A program made the translations under genes and the position numbers. From positions 1 to 64,000 of the forward strand of contig NZ_JANUHA010000020.1 in NCBI RefSeq assembly GCF_024753255.1: 64,000 nt of DNA, in the 5' to 3' direction. This DNA comes from Massilia agri (GTDB lineage: Bacteria > Pseudomonadota > Gammaproteobacteria > Burkholderiales > Burkholderiaceae_D). This document shows, one piece after another, positions 43,480 to 52,172 of the stretch (its first letter is position 1; each line of letters opens with the position of its first letter). The notes under the pieces are model-generated. The model saw only the letters and a program-made list of their open reading frames with translations, ran no database searches and had not been told where the DNA came from.

Positions 43480-43749
43480 ATGACCCAGCTGACCTACGGT
43501 GCGATCTCGATGGCTTCGGTGACCATCGCCCTGTTCTTCCTGCGTTTCTGGCGCAACACGGGCGATCGCTTCTTCCTCTACTTCGCCCTGTCCTTCTTCA
43601 TCGAAGGGGTGCACCGCATCTACTCGGCGGCGCTGAACGAGGCCGGCGAAGATTCGCCCCTGCACTACCTGATCCGCCTCCTGGCCTACGGCCTCATCCT
43701 GTGGGCGATCCTGGAAAAGAACCTGCCGCAGCGGGAGCGGCGCGACTAG
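43480..43749 (+). CDS. DUF5985 small membrane protein (second copy)
   Basis: An 89-residue paralogue of the preceding protein, with helices AISMASVTIALFFLRFW, FFLYFALSFFIEGVHRIY and LIRLLAYGLILWAILEKNL. The RNTGDRFFLYFALSF segment aligns with RRTRHRLLFWSGLCF of the first copy. GAAACG weakly precedes the ATG. Two small paralogous membrane proteins in one operon suggest a heteromeric membrane complex; this is inference. Confidence 0.8.
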   Translation: MTQLTYGAISMASVTIALFFLRFWRNTGDRFFLYFALSFFIEGVHRIYSAALNEAGEDSPLHYLIRLLAYGLILWAILEKNLPQRERRD

Positions 43750-43815
43750 CGTGCGCCCGGCCCGGCGGACGAAAGCGATAATGGGTCCATGAGAAACCGT
43801 CAACAGGAGGACAGC

Positions 43816-44073
43816 ATGGCCCAAGGCAATCAACAGAAAGACCAGAGCGCCCCGGTCGCCGGCGGCGGCGAGAAACAGCGTTCCGACAACCTGCTGCCTG
43901 GCGAAGGCGGCGCGGAAGACGGCCGCTTCGACGTGGCCGAGGAAGTCAGCCTGGACCAGCATTCCGACGAAGCCCGGCGCGTCGGCCAGGTGCCGGAGAA
44001 CGGCATCGCGGACTCGCTGCCGGAAGCGCTCAAGTCGCCCATCCCCTCGCAGCAGGTCCCGCCGAAAGACTAA
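43816..44073 (+). CDS. small hydrophilic hypothetical protein
   Basis: An 85-residue protein, very hydrophilic and Gly/Glu/Gln-rich at the N-terminus (MAQGNQQKDQSAPVAGGG), with FDVAEEVSLDQHSDEARRVG and a Pro-rich end. AGGAGG 5 bases before the ATG at 43816 decides the start over the ATG at 43789. Probably disordered. A hairpin follows the stop. Function unknown. Confidence 0.65.
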   Translation: MAQGNQQKDQSAPVAGGGEKQRSDNLLPGEGGAEDGRFDVAEEVSLDQHSDEARRVGQVPENGIADSLPEALKSPIPSQQVPPKD

Positions 44074-44080
44074 GGCCCGC

Positions 44081-44104
44081 GGGCCGCCCTGCGGCGGCCC
44101 GTTT
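44081..44104 (+). terminator. probable terminator after the small hydrophilic gene
   Basis: GGGCCGCC and GGCGGCCC are perfect 8-base arms around CTGC, followed by GTTT. The T-run is short, so strength is uncertain. It ends 5 bases from the convergent PhyH stop. Confidence 0.55.
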
Positions 44105-44108
44105 CACT

Positions 44109-44945
44109 TCATCCGCCCATCGTCACACCCATCTTCAGCCCCTCGATGGTATGGGCCTGCTGGATCGGCTCGAGTTCGTCCACCACGCGGCAGTTCAGGT
44201 GCTTGCGCACCTCTTCGGGCAGGCTCTCGTAGTAGGCGCGCGACATCTGCAGGTCGTGCCGGATGGCGTTGGTCGCATCCGGCGCGTCGGCGCCGACCAC
44301 CAGCACCGGGCGCGACACGTTCGAGCGGTTGGCGGTGCCGCGGTGGATGGTCAGCGCCGAGCGCGCCGAGATGTCGCCCATCTGCGGCAGCTTGCGCTGG
44401 GCCAGCGCCTCGTAGCGCGGCCACAGGGACTGGTCCGGAAACATCGGGTCGCCCTCGTACAGATCCCATTGCGTACCGGGAGCGATCTCGAACGGCCCCA
44501 TCTCCTCGGTGACGTCGACGGTGGTGAGGTTGAACGCCAGTGAGCTCAGGCGCCGCCCCTGCACCGTTTCCGGCGGCGAGGCGAAGTCGCGGTGCCAGGG
44601 TTGGTGCATGGCGCCGGGACCCGGCACGTCGAAGCCGACCTCGACCAGGCGATACTCGGGACCGAGCACCGCGCTGCACACCGCCACCACCCAGGGATGG
44701 GCGGCGATTTCGGCGAAACCCCGCAGGCGCTCCGGGTGCACCTCGACGTAGAAGCGGTTCGGGCCGCGGTTGAGCGCCCCGCCGGGGCGCGCCTGCGCCT
44801 CGAGGAACAGCTGGTCGATGTCGGCGCGCAGGTCCTGGATGAATGCGCGGCTGAAGGCGCCGCGCAGGCCGATGATGCCGTCGCCGTAGAGGCCGCGCAT
44901 GATGTCGGCGATCTCGATGCCGGCGACCTTGTGTTGTGCTTCCAT
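44109..44945 (-). CDS. phytanoyl-CoA dioxygenase family (PhyH) oxygenase
   Basis: A 278-residue non-haem Fe(II)/2-oxoglutarate oxygenase. The iron ligands are H118 and D120 in QPWHRDF and H201 in LTIHRGT, and the 2-oxoglutarate-binding Arg lies just after (ANRSNVSRP). GLYGDGIIGLRGAF opens the fold and GPFEIAPGTQWDLYEGD is a family motif. The substrate is unknown; the family hydroxylates lipids, small metabolites and halogenates in some members. ATG 44945 has GGAGGAGAAG before it. The frame stays open far upstream, antisense to the kinase gene, but that part is not coding. Monocistronic. Confidence 0.86.
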   Translation of the reverse strand: MEAQHKVAGIEIADIMRGLYGDGIIGLRGAFSRAFIQDLRADIDQLFLEAQARPGGALNRGPNRFYVEVHPERLRGFAEIAAHPWVVAVCSAVLGPEYRLVEVGFDVPGPGAMHQPWHRDFASPPETVQGRRLSSLAFNLTTVDVTEEMGPFEIAPGTQWDLYEGDPMFPDQSLWPRYEALAQRKLPQMGDISARSALTIHRGTANRSNVSRPVLVVGADAPDATNAIRHDLQMSRAYYESLPEEVRKHLNCRVVDELEPIQQAHTIEGLKMGVTMGG

Positions 44946-45176
44946 CTTCTCCTCCGGTAAAGCCGCGCGGCCATGGTGTGGATGGGCGCCGCGCGAGGTC
45001 CGGTCCATATTAGCGGCATTCCTCCGGGGGTGGCGCGAGCACGGCAGGCGCTGCCCCTTCGAGACCGTTGACAGCGCCGCCACACCCCCGTACATTGACG
45101 AATTGTCACAACAGTCCCCCATCAAGATGAAACCATCCTGCCGGCGCCGAGAGCGCGCCGCCCCCGGGTCGGCGCC

Positions 45177-47516
45177 GTGAACGCCGCGTCCTCGACCTAT
45201 CCCAAGCGCGCCAGCGTGCTGCTGGTATGCGGTCGTCCGGACAGCGATCCCGCCGTCCTGCAGGTGATGGCCGTGATGGGAGAGTCGATCGTACGGGCGC
45301 GCTCCCACATCGAGGCCCTGGCCCTGGTGCGCGAACAGGATTTCGCGCTGATCCTGGTCGGCTATCCGGGCGACCTGGACGCGCTCGCCGACACCATCCG
45401 CCAGGTGCGCGGCAACCGCCGCTCGAGCCATACCCCGGTGGTGGCCCTGGCCCTGCCCGAGCATGCCGGCTTTTCCTTCGAACCCCTGTACGAGGCGGGT
45501 GCCATCGCCGTGCTCACCGAACCGCTCTCGCCCGTGATCCTGCGCGCCAAGGCGCGCTTCTACATCGAAGCGTTCGAGGCCATGGTGCAGCGCGGCCGCG
45601 CGGAAACGGCCCTGGTCGACACCCGCTCGCGCCTGGAAGCCATCATCGACGCGGCCGAACTCGGGGTCTGGAACTGGGACGTGCGCTCCGACCGCGTGAG
45701 CGGCGACGCCCGGATGGCCAGCATGTTCGGGATCGATCCGGCGCTGCCCGAAGGCTGCCCGGTGGGCGCCTATTTCGCCGCCTTCCACCCCGACGACGTG
45801 GCGCCTACCCGCGCCGTGCTGGCGCAGGCCCTGGTGCGCGGTGGTCTCTACGACGCCACCTTCCGCGTGCGCCGCGTCGAGGGCGGCTGGCGCTGGGTGA
45901 TCGCGCGCGGCCAGGTCGAACACGATGCGCACGGCGCGCCGTGCCGCCTGCGCGGCGTGGTCATCGATGCGACGCGCCAGTTCGAGGCGGAGCAGCAGCT
46001 GCGCCTGAGCGAGGAACGCTATCGCACCCTGTTCGACTCGATCGACGAGGGCGTCTGCGTGATCGAGATGCTGTATGACAGCGGCGGCCAGCCCTGCGAC
46101 TACCGCTTCCTCGAGACCAATCCGGCTTTCGTCAAACAGACCGGCCTGAGCGACGCGATCGGCCGCACCATGCGCCAGCTGGCGCCGGGCCACGAACGCC
46201 ACTGGTTCGAGATCTACGGGCGCGTCGCCACCACCGGCGAGGCGGCGCGCTTCGAGAACGAGGCGCGCGAACTGGGCCGCTGGTACGACGTCTATGCCGC
46301 GCGCATCGGCCCGGCCGAGCAGCACCGGGTGGCCGTCGTCTTCAACGACGTCACCGAACGCCGGCGCGGCGAGAATGCGCTGCGCAAGATGGCCGACGAC
46401 CTGGCCGAGGCGAACCGCCAGAAGACCGAATTCCTCGCGACCCTCGCCCACGAGCTGCGCAACCCGCTGGCGCCGATCAGGAGCGGCCTGCAGTTCATCC
46501 GCCGCGCACCTGGCGACGCCGCCGCGGTGTCGCGCGTGTACGACATCATGGAACGCCAGCTGGGCCACCTGGTGAACCTGGTCGACGACCTGCTCGACGT
46601 GGCCCGCATCACGCGCGGCCAGATCGAGCTGCGGCGCGAACGCATCGACCTCGCCGCGGTCCTGAGCGCCGCGGTCGAAACCAGCATGCCGCTGATCGAG
46701 GCGGCGCGCCATCACCTCGACGTGCGCCGTCCCCGGGAACCCCTGGTCGTCGACGCCGACCTGACCCGCATGACCCAGGTGGTCTCGAACCTGCTGAACA
46801 ACGCGGCGCGCTACACCCCGCGCGGCGGGAGCATCGTGCTGGCCGCGGAGCGCGACGGCAACGAAGCCGTGATAGCCGTCTCCGACAACGGCATCGGCAT
46901 CGACCCGGCCTCCCTCGACGACGTCTTCAGGATGTTCACCCAGGTCGGCGAGAGCCGCCAGCAGGCCGCCGGCGGCCTGGGCATCGGCCTGTCGCTGGTG
47001 CGCAGCCTGGTCGAGCTGCACGGCGGCAGCGTGACGGCATCGAGCGCGGGCACGAATGCCGGCAGCGTGTTCACGGTGCGCCTTCCGCTGGCATCCGGCG
47101 AGGCGTCGCTCCCCTCCGGGCACGCAGCCGCCGCTGCCCCCGCGGCGCCGGTGCGCGAGGGCCTGCGCGTGCTGGTGGTCGACGACAACCGCGATGCCGC
47201 CGAGACCCTGTCCGCGCTGCTGAGCCACGCCGGCCACAGTGCGCCGGTCGCCAACGACGGCCACCAGGCGCTGCGCATGCTGACGTCCTTCCAGCCGCAT
47301 GTGGTCTTCCTGGACCTGGGCATGCCGGGCATGTCCGGCTACGAGGTGGCCGCCGCGATCCGGCGCGACCCCGGGAATGCGGGTGTGCGCCTGGTGGCCC
47401 TCACCGGCTGGGGCGGCGAAGCCGACCGCGAGCGCACCGCGCAGGCAGGCTTCGACCGCCACCTGACCAAGCCGGCCACCGCCGAAGCGATCGAGGGCGT
47501 GCTGGCCGGCCTGTAG
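45177..47516 (+). CDS. hybrid sensor histidine kinase with degenerate N-terminal receiver
   Basis: A 779-residue soluble kinase. Residues 12 to 130 resemble a receiver domain but carry GYPG where the phospho-Asp should be and LTEP in place of the LTKP-type lysine. PAS domains span about 150 to 268 and 275 to 395. HisKA shows LAHELRNPLAPIR with H425, the ATPase has N-box VSNLLNNAARYTP and SDNGIGID. A C-terminal receiver (662 to 779) is complete: VVDDN, phospho-Asp D713 in FLDLGMPG and LTKPA. Start GTG 45177; the ATG at 45127 is out of frame. Phosphate would flow from H425 to D713 and on to an unlinked partner. Confidence 0.9.
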   Translation: MNAASSTYPKRASVLLVCGRPDSDPAVLQVMAVMGESIVRARSHIEALALVREQDFALILVGYPGDLDALADTIRQVRGNRRSSHTPVVALALPEHAGFSFEPLYEAGAIAVLTEPLSPVILRAKARFYIEAFEAMVQRGRAETALVDTRSRLEAIIDAAELGVWNWDVRSDRVSGDARMASMFGIDPALPEGCPVGAYFAAFHPDDVAPTRAVLAQALVRGGLYDATFRVRRVEGGWRWVIARGQVEHDAHGAPCRLRGVVIDATRQFEAEQQLRLSEERYRTLFDSIDEGVCVIEMLYDSGGQPCDYRFLETNPAFVKQTGLSDAIGRTMRQLAPGHERHWFEIYGRVATTGEAARFENEARELGRWYDVYAARIGPAEQHRVAVVFNDVTERRRGENALRKMADDLAEANRQKTEFLATLAHELRNPLAPIRSGLQFIRRAPGDAAAVSRVYDIMERQLGHLVNLVDDLLDVARITRGQIELRRERIDLAAVLSAAVETSMPLIEAARHHLDVRRPREPLVVDADLTRMTQVVSNLLNNAARYTPRGGSIVLAAERDGNEAVIAVSDNGIGIDPASLDDVFRMFTQVGESRQQAAGGLGIGLSLVRSLVELHGGSVTASSAGTNAGSVFTVRLPLASGEASLPSGHAAAAAPAAPVREGLRVLVVDDNRDAAETLSALLSHAGHSAPVANDGHQALRMLTSFQPHVVFLDLGMPGMSGYEVAAAIRRDPGNAGVRLVALTGWGGEADRERTAQAGFDRHLTKPATAEAIEGVLAGL

Positions 47517-47528
47517 CGCGGCGCGCCG

Positions 47529-47954
47529 CTACCAGGCTATCCCGAGCAGCACCTCGGCCATCCGCGGCCAGCACAGGGCGCGCAGTTCCGCGCGCGCGGC
47601 CCAGCGGTAGCCGTCCATCTCCGGCGTGGGCAGGCCCGTCACGTGGTGGGGGAAGGTGCTCGCGCAGTGGAGCTGTTCGAGGCTGCACGCTTCTTCACCC
47701 ACCTCGACGAGGAAGAGGTGCAGGCGCTTGTCGCGCCGGTAGGCGAAGGGGCCGAGCTCGCGAAACGCGCCGGCTTCGAACACCAGCCCCGCCTCCTCAA
47801 GCAGTTCGCGCATCGCCGCTTCGAGCTCGGTCTCGCCCGGGTCGCGCATGCCCTTCGGGATATCCCACTTCGGCGTGTGAGTGACGTGGCCGAGCAGCAG
47901 CTCGCGCCTTGGATTGACTACCAGGGTACCGCAGGAAACGCTGTGCTTCGCCAT
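47529..47954 (-). CDS. Nudix hydrolase
   Basis: A 141-residue Nudix protein. The Nudix box is GMRDPGETELEAAMRELLEE followed by AGL, matching GX5EX7REUXEEXGU. WDIPKGM precedes it. Substrates may include nucleoside triphosphates, ADP-ribose or dinucleoside polyphosphates; the short length and the LFLVEVGEEACSLEQ middle do not decide. It converges with the kinase gene (12-base gap) and diverges from the MscS gene. No ribosome site stronger than the local average is seen. Confidence 0.88.
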   Translation of the reverse strand: MAKHSVSCGTLVVNPRRELLLGHVTHTPKWDIPKGMRDPGETELEAAMRELLEEAGLVFEAGAFRELGPFAYRRDKRLHLFLVEVGEEACSLEQLHCASTFPHHVTGLPTPEMDGYRWAARAELRALCWPRMAEVLLGIAW

Positions 47955-48102
47955 GCCGGGCCGCCTCGGATTCTCGATGGGCTACTGTATCGGCCGCCGC
48001 CGCCGCATGTCAACACGCCGGACGCGCCATCAATTGTGCGCGCCGCTTGGGCCCGACCCCGCACACTACCCCTTTGTCTTGTTTCTTGGCTGGGAGTGGT
48101 GG

Positions 48103-49194
48103 ATGGAGTTCTTATTGAGTAACAACGATCTGGAAAACTGGATGATGGCCGTGGGCGTCTGCCTGGGTTCGACGGCCGCGCTGTACTTCGTCCGCGCCAT
48201 CATGCTGCGGCGCCTTGGCGAGCTTTCGCGCCGCACCGTGACCCGCGCCGACGACCTGGCCGTGCGCATGCTGCGCAAGACCTACCTCGTCTTCCTGCTG
48301 GCGATCGGCATCCACCTCGGCAGCATCTTCCTCGTCATGCCGGACAGCTGGCGCCTCGTGATCTCGCGCATCGCGGTGGCCTCGCTCCTGCTGCAGCTGG
48401 CGATCTGGGGCGACACCGGCCTGCGCGCCTGGCGCGCCCAGTTGCTCGCCACGCCCGGCGACGGGGCGCGCAAGGCCTCCAGCACCATCCTGTTCTTCAT
48501 GATGCGCCTGGTGGTATGGACGGTGGCCTTCCTCATGATGCTGGATAACTTCGGCTTCAACATCACCACGCTGGTGGCGAGCCTGGGCATCGGCGGCATC
48601 GCGGTGGCCCTGGCCACCCAGAACATCCTCGGCGACCTGTTCGCCTCGCTGTCGATCATGCTGGACAAGCCTTTCGAGGTCGGCGACTTCATCATCGTGG
48701 GCGATGCGCTCGGCGCGGTCGAGTACATCGGCCTGAAGACCACCCGCCTGCGCGGCCTGGGCGGCGAACAGATCGTGTTCTCCAACGGGGAACTGCTGCG
48801 CAGCCGCATCCACAACCACAAGCGCATGCTGTCGCGCCGCGTGGCCTTCATCCTGCGCGTGGCCTACGGCACCGCCGAGTCCCAGATCACCGCGATACCC
48901 GCCATGATCCGCGAGATCGTCGCGGCGCGCAGCGACGTCGATTTCGAGCGCGCCCACTTCTTCCGCTACGGCGACTGGTCGCTCGACTTCGAGGTCGTCT
49001 ACCACTTCAAGAGTCCGGACTACATCCTGCACATGGATGCGCAGCAGGACATCCTGCTGCAGGTCTACCGCGCCTTCCAGCGCGAAGCCATCCAGTTCGC
49101 CCATCCCCTGTCGGTGGTGCGGGTCGCGGACCCGAAGGATCCGGCCGGGGGCTGGCCCGCGCCGGGCGCCGGCGGTTCTCCGCTGCGGCACTAA
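48103..49194 (+). CDS. MscS-family mechanosensitive channel (first)
   Basis: A 363-residue channel. Four N-terminal helices (about 12 to 30, 62 to 82, 90 to 108, 130 to 152) precede the pore helix TM3, FNITTLVASLGIGGIAVALATQNILGDLFA, and the DKPFEVGDFI beta domain. The vestibule (YIGLKTTRLRGLGGEQIVFSNGELL) and the C-terminal alpha/beta domain (RVAYGTAESQITAIP) are intact. MscS channels open under membrane tension and protect against hypo-osmotic shock. ATG 48103 follows TGGGAGTGG. The paralogue at 56915 shares the pore motif. Confidence 0.9.
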   Translation: MEFLLSNNDLENWMMAVGVCLGSTAALYFVRAIMLRRLGELSRRTVTRADDLAVRMLRKTYLVFLLAIGIHLGSIFLVMPDSWRLVISRIAVASLLLQLAIWGDTGLRAWRAQLLATPGDGARKASSTILFFMMRLVVWTVAFLMMLDNFGFNITTLVASLGIGGIAVALATQNILGDLFASLSIMLDKPFEVGDFIIVGDALGAVEYIGLKTTRLRGLGGEQIVFSNGELLRSRIHNHKRMLSRRVAFILRVAYGTAESQITAIPAMIREIVAARSDVDFERAHFFRYGDWSLDFEVVYHFKSPDYILHMDAQQDILLQVYRAFQREAIQFAHPLSVVRVADPKDPAGGWPAPGAGGSPLRH

Positions 49195-49228
49195 AAAAAA
49201 GCCGGCCACGGGGAATTCCGTGGCCGGC
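49192..49228 (-). terminator. Rho-independent terminator of the glycosyltransferase gene
   Basis: GCCGGCCACGG and CCGTGGCCGGC are perfect 11-base arms around GGAATT, with an eight-A run on the left, which is a T-run for the minus strand. It also blocks read-through from the convergent MscS gene. Confidence 0.85.
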
Positions 49229-49279
49229 CTGTCGATCAACTCGACGCGGCCCGCGAGGCAGGCCGCATGCGAGGGATAC

Positions 49280-50491
49280 TTACGCGGACTTCGCGACGCG
49301 CACCTGCGCGGTCTTCACCGTGGAGACGTCGGAGTTCGCCACGCCCGCTTCCATCTCTTCCGGCTGGGCCGGGCTCAGGAGGCGCTGGGCCTTGTTGCCC
49401 GGCACAGCGCTGGAAATCAGCTCGTGCATGCGGGTGGCGGTGCGGTCCCAGGAGGTGCCCGCGACGACTTCGCGCATGCGCTTGGCCAGGGCCAGCTTCT
49501 CGTCCTCGCCCAGGGCCAGCATGCGCTCGCAGGCGGCGATATAGGTCTCCGGCGTGTCGGCGATCGCCACCACGTCGCCATAGGGCACGACCACGTCGGT
49601 GATCGGGGTCGAGACCGAGGGCAGTTCGGCGGCCATGTATTCCAGCACCTTGGTCGGCGAGATGAACTTGGTCGAGTCGTTCATGGCGAACGGCAGCAGG
49701 CAGACGTCCCAGCCGGCCAGGAACTTCGGCAGCTGCTCGTAGGTGCGCTGGCCCATGTAGTGCACGTTCGGCTGCTTGGGCAGGGTCGCAGGGTCGATCT
49801 TCACGACCGGGCCGACCAGCACGATGTTCCAGTCCGGGTGCGCGTCGGCCATGCGCGAGACCAGCTCCACGTCGAAGCGCTCGTCGATCACGCCGTAGAA
49901 GCCCAGGCGCGGATGCGGGATGTGGGCCTGGTCCGGGTGCGAGATCTCGCGGTCCTGGGCCTGGCGGAAGTGCTTGGCGTCGACGCTGCTCGAGAAGCAG
50001 TGGGCGTTGGCGTGGCGGTCGCGCTTGGACTGGTAGAGACTCGGGCCGCCGGTGAAGACGACATCGGCCATGTTCAGCAGCGCGCTTTCGCGTTGCAGCA
50101 GCTGTTTCGGCGCGTTCTTGAACATCGCCAGTTCGTCCATGCAGTCGTAGACGATCTTGGACGGGTGCAGGCCTTGCAGCAGCGGCAGGGCCATCGGGGT
50201 GTAGAACCAGACCACCGGCTGTTCGCCGCTCGGGACGAGGTCGGCCAGCAGGGTCTGCAGGGTCGGGATCTGGTCGTCGTGGAAGCCATGTGCGTGAATG
50301 GCGGTATGCGGCTGGCACACCGTGATGTTCGGCGCAACCGCCGTCTTCTTCAGGTATGCCTGTCCTTCGCTATACACCGGTTCCTCGACAAACAGGATTT
50401 GGTAGTGTTCCGCCAAACGCGTCATCAGGTGTTGGGGACGCTGGAAGACAAAATCCCAACGCAGGTGGCAAAACACGATCAAGGTCGGCAT
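49280..50491 (-). CDS. glycosyltransferase (GT4-like)
   Basis: A 403-residue GT-B-fold glycosyltransferase. It opens with MPTLIVFCHLRWDFVFQRPQH, a motif known from bacterial group 1 transferases of exopolysaccharide clusters. IVYDCMDELAMF and VVFTGGPSLYQSKR follow, and the donor-binding half has PRLGFYGVIDERFD, NIVLVGPV and the STKFISPTKVLEYMAAELPSVST E-x7-E-like region. The last 40 residues are a variable tail. ATG 50491 is behind AAAGGAAC. It stands alone, without other polysaccharide genes nearby. Acceptor and donor are unknown. Confidence 0.87.
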   Translation of the reverse strand: MPTLIVFCHLRWDFVFQRPQHLMTRLAEHYQILFVEEPVYSEGQAYLKKTAVAPNITVCQPHTAIHAHGFHDDQIPTLQTLLADLVPSGEQPVVWFYTPMALPLLQGLHPSKIVYDCMDELAMFKNAPKQLLQRESALLNMADVVFTGGPSLYQSKRDRHANAHCFSSSVDAKHFRQAQDREISHPDQAHIPHPRLGFYGVIDERFDVELVSRMADAHPDWNIVLVGPVVKIDPATLPKQPNVHYMGQRTYEQLPKFLAGWDVCLLPFAMNDSTKFISPTKVLEYMAAELPSVSTPITDVVVPYGDVVAIADTPETYIAACERMLALGEDEKLALAKRMREVVAGTSWDRTATRMHELISSAVPGNKAQRLLSPAQPEEMEAGVANSDVSTVKTAQVRVAKSA

Positions 50492-50824
50492 ATTCAGTTC
50501 CTTTCGCCTTCGTGGCGCTATTTTGTTGGCAAAGCCTGGCAGTTTCTCTCTCGAAGCCAGTGCCCGGCGACGCGAAGCGCACCGGATCCCGAAATCGTAA
50601 CATGCAAATTTCCCAATATTTTCATTTATGCATTGCAATATTGGTAATGAGAAACTGTTGACGCGCCCTTGTCCCGTCCTTGTCATAGAGGAGACCGTAT
50701 GGATGAGCAGGGCCCTGTAAGGCCCGTCCTACATCGATACAGGAAAATCCACTACGCTCAATCCGCGTGCTTTTTACCGCCCTCGGCAGGGAAAACCAGC
50801 CACTCGCAGACGCTTGCGCGGGCC
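50492..50824. other. intergenic region upstream of the glycosyltransferase gene
   Basis: No gene is supported in these 333 bases. The 50590 to 50650 stretch is AT-rich and should carry the glycosyltransferase promoter on the minus strand. No clear hexamer pair or strong inverted repeat was found. Confidence 0.5.
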
Positions 50825-52030
50825 TCAGCGCGCCTCGTAGGGTTCGGCGCCCTCCGCATGCCCGTCTTCGCTGAAGCCGCTCGCGATCGATACGCCTTCC
50901 AGGCCGAGTGCCAGCAGTGCGTCGCACAGGTTGTCGACTTCGACGGCCAGGTCGGCGGCCAGGTCGACGGCGGTCTCGACGCTGCCCCAGGGCCGGCCGC
51001 CGTCGAGCGCGTAGAGGTTGATTCGCAGCACGATGTGCTCTCCGGCATCGATCGGCGCCACCGCGGCATGCACCTGGTCGGCTTCCAGGCCCTTGGCCGA
51101 CAGCGTGCGCGCGACCTCCGACAGGGTCGAGAGGGTCGACAGCTCGGACACGCCCTGCTCCTTGGCGCCGTAGAACAGGTCCTGGTAGAGGAAGTCGACG
51201 TGCACGCGCTCGGGGTCGCCGGCCAGGCACCGGCGCAGCAGCGGCGCAACCTGGAAGGTCCAGGCGCGGTAGCGTTCCTCGCGCGCGCCGTACCAGGCGT
51301 CCGCCCCCGCTTCGTCGGCGGGAATGGCATAGAAGGGATCGTCGGCGCGCTTGAGCGAAAAACCCAGCAGGAAACGCAGTTCGACGGCCGAATCGTCGGG
51401 CGCGAAACGTTCGCCGGTCCAGCCGCGGATGCTGGCTTCGATGGTCGGCGCCGGCTGGAGCTTCTTCTCCAGCAGGGAGTTGGCGGCCTCGCGCAGCATC
51501 TCCTGCAGGGTCGAGAAGGCGATGTGGTCGACCTCGGCCAGGTCGTAGGCATGCTGGATCAGCACCACCTTGCCGCTACCGCCTTCCAGGCCGCCGGCAT
51601 GGAAGCTTGCCGACAGCGCCTCGAAGGCCTCCGGGTCCTGGAAGGTTTCCTGGGCCACCAGGCCGCCCGGGCTGCGCACGAAGAGCGGTATCAGGAAGGC
51701 GTCGATCTCGTACTCCGCCTCGTCGCGGCGGATCCTCAGCGTGGCGGCTTCCTCCTCGATGCGTCCGCGCAGCAGGCGGCAGGCCTGCGGGTCGGTGAAG
51801 CGGGCAGTCTCGATCGCTTCGTACAGGGCTTCGTCGCGCTTCTTGCGCAGCAGTTTCCTCACCGCGGCCAGTAGTTCCTCCTCGCGCTCGTCCTCCGTCG
51901 CGAAGCCCGGTTCGTCCTCGCGCTCGGCGATGGCGAGGGCCAGGTCGGCCAATTCCTGGGCCTGGCTGGCGGCGTCCGGCTCGCGCGGATTGTTGGAGGT
52001 GCGGGGCAGCGGACGTTTGTTTTTCGGCAT
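50825..52030 (-). CDS. DUF2863 family protein
   Basis: A 401-residue acidic soluble protein of the betaproteobacterial DUF2863 family. A basic start (MPKNKRPLP) and an acidic helical region (ELADLALAIAEREDEPGF) precede the core, with FLIPLFVRSPGGLVAQETFQD and FLLGFSLKRADDPFYAIP, CLAGDPERVHVDFLYQDLFYG and INLYALDGGRPWGSVETAVDL. The ATG at 52030 marks the basic N-terminus; the upstream extension to 52099 is unsupported. The function of the family is unknown. It is transcribed alone and diverges from the purine permease. Confidence 0.87.
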   Translation of the reverse strand: MPKNKRPLPRTSNNPREPDAASQAQELADLALAIAEREDEPGFATEDEREEELLAAVRKLLRKKRDEALYEAIETARFTDPQACRLLRGRIEEEAATLRIRRDEAEYEIDAFLIPLFVRSPGGLVAQETFQDPEAFEALSASFHAGGLEGGSGKVVLIQHAYDLAEVDHIAFSTLQEMLREAANSLLEKKLQPAPTIEASIRGWTGERFAPDDSAVELRFLLGFSLKRADDPFYAIPADEAGADAWYGAREERYRAWTFQVAPLLRRCLAGDPERVHVDFLYQDLFYGAKEQGVSELSTLSTLSEVARTLSAKGLEADQVHAAVAPIDAGEHIVLRINLYALDGGRPWGSVETAVDLAADLAVEVDNLCDALLALGLEGVSIASGFSEDGHAEGAEPYEAR

Positions 52031-52172
52031 GGCGATGATTCGGTAATGGTGGAATCGCCATGTTAGCGCATCGGCGGCAAGGCGGGCTTCCGGCAGCAAG
52101 GGCCATGCGCACCTGTGCCCGGCCGGTGGCAGATGTTATGCTTCGGGCAAAACAACCACGGAGCGTAGCGCA

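Noticed and set aside
44946..47462. long upstream extension of the PhyH gene, antisense to the hybrid kinase
   Set aside because: The PhyH domain begins at 44945 behind a strong ribosome site; the extension has no similarity and mirrors the kinase gene.
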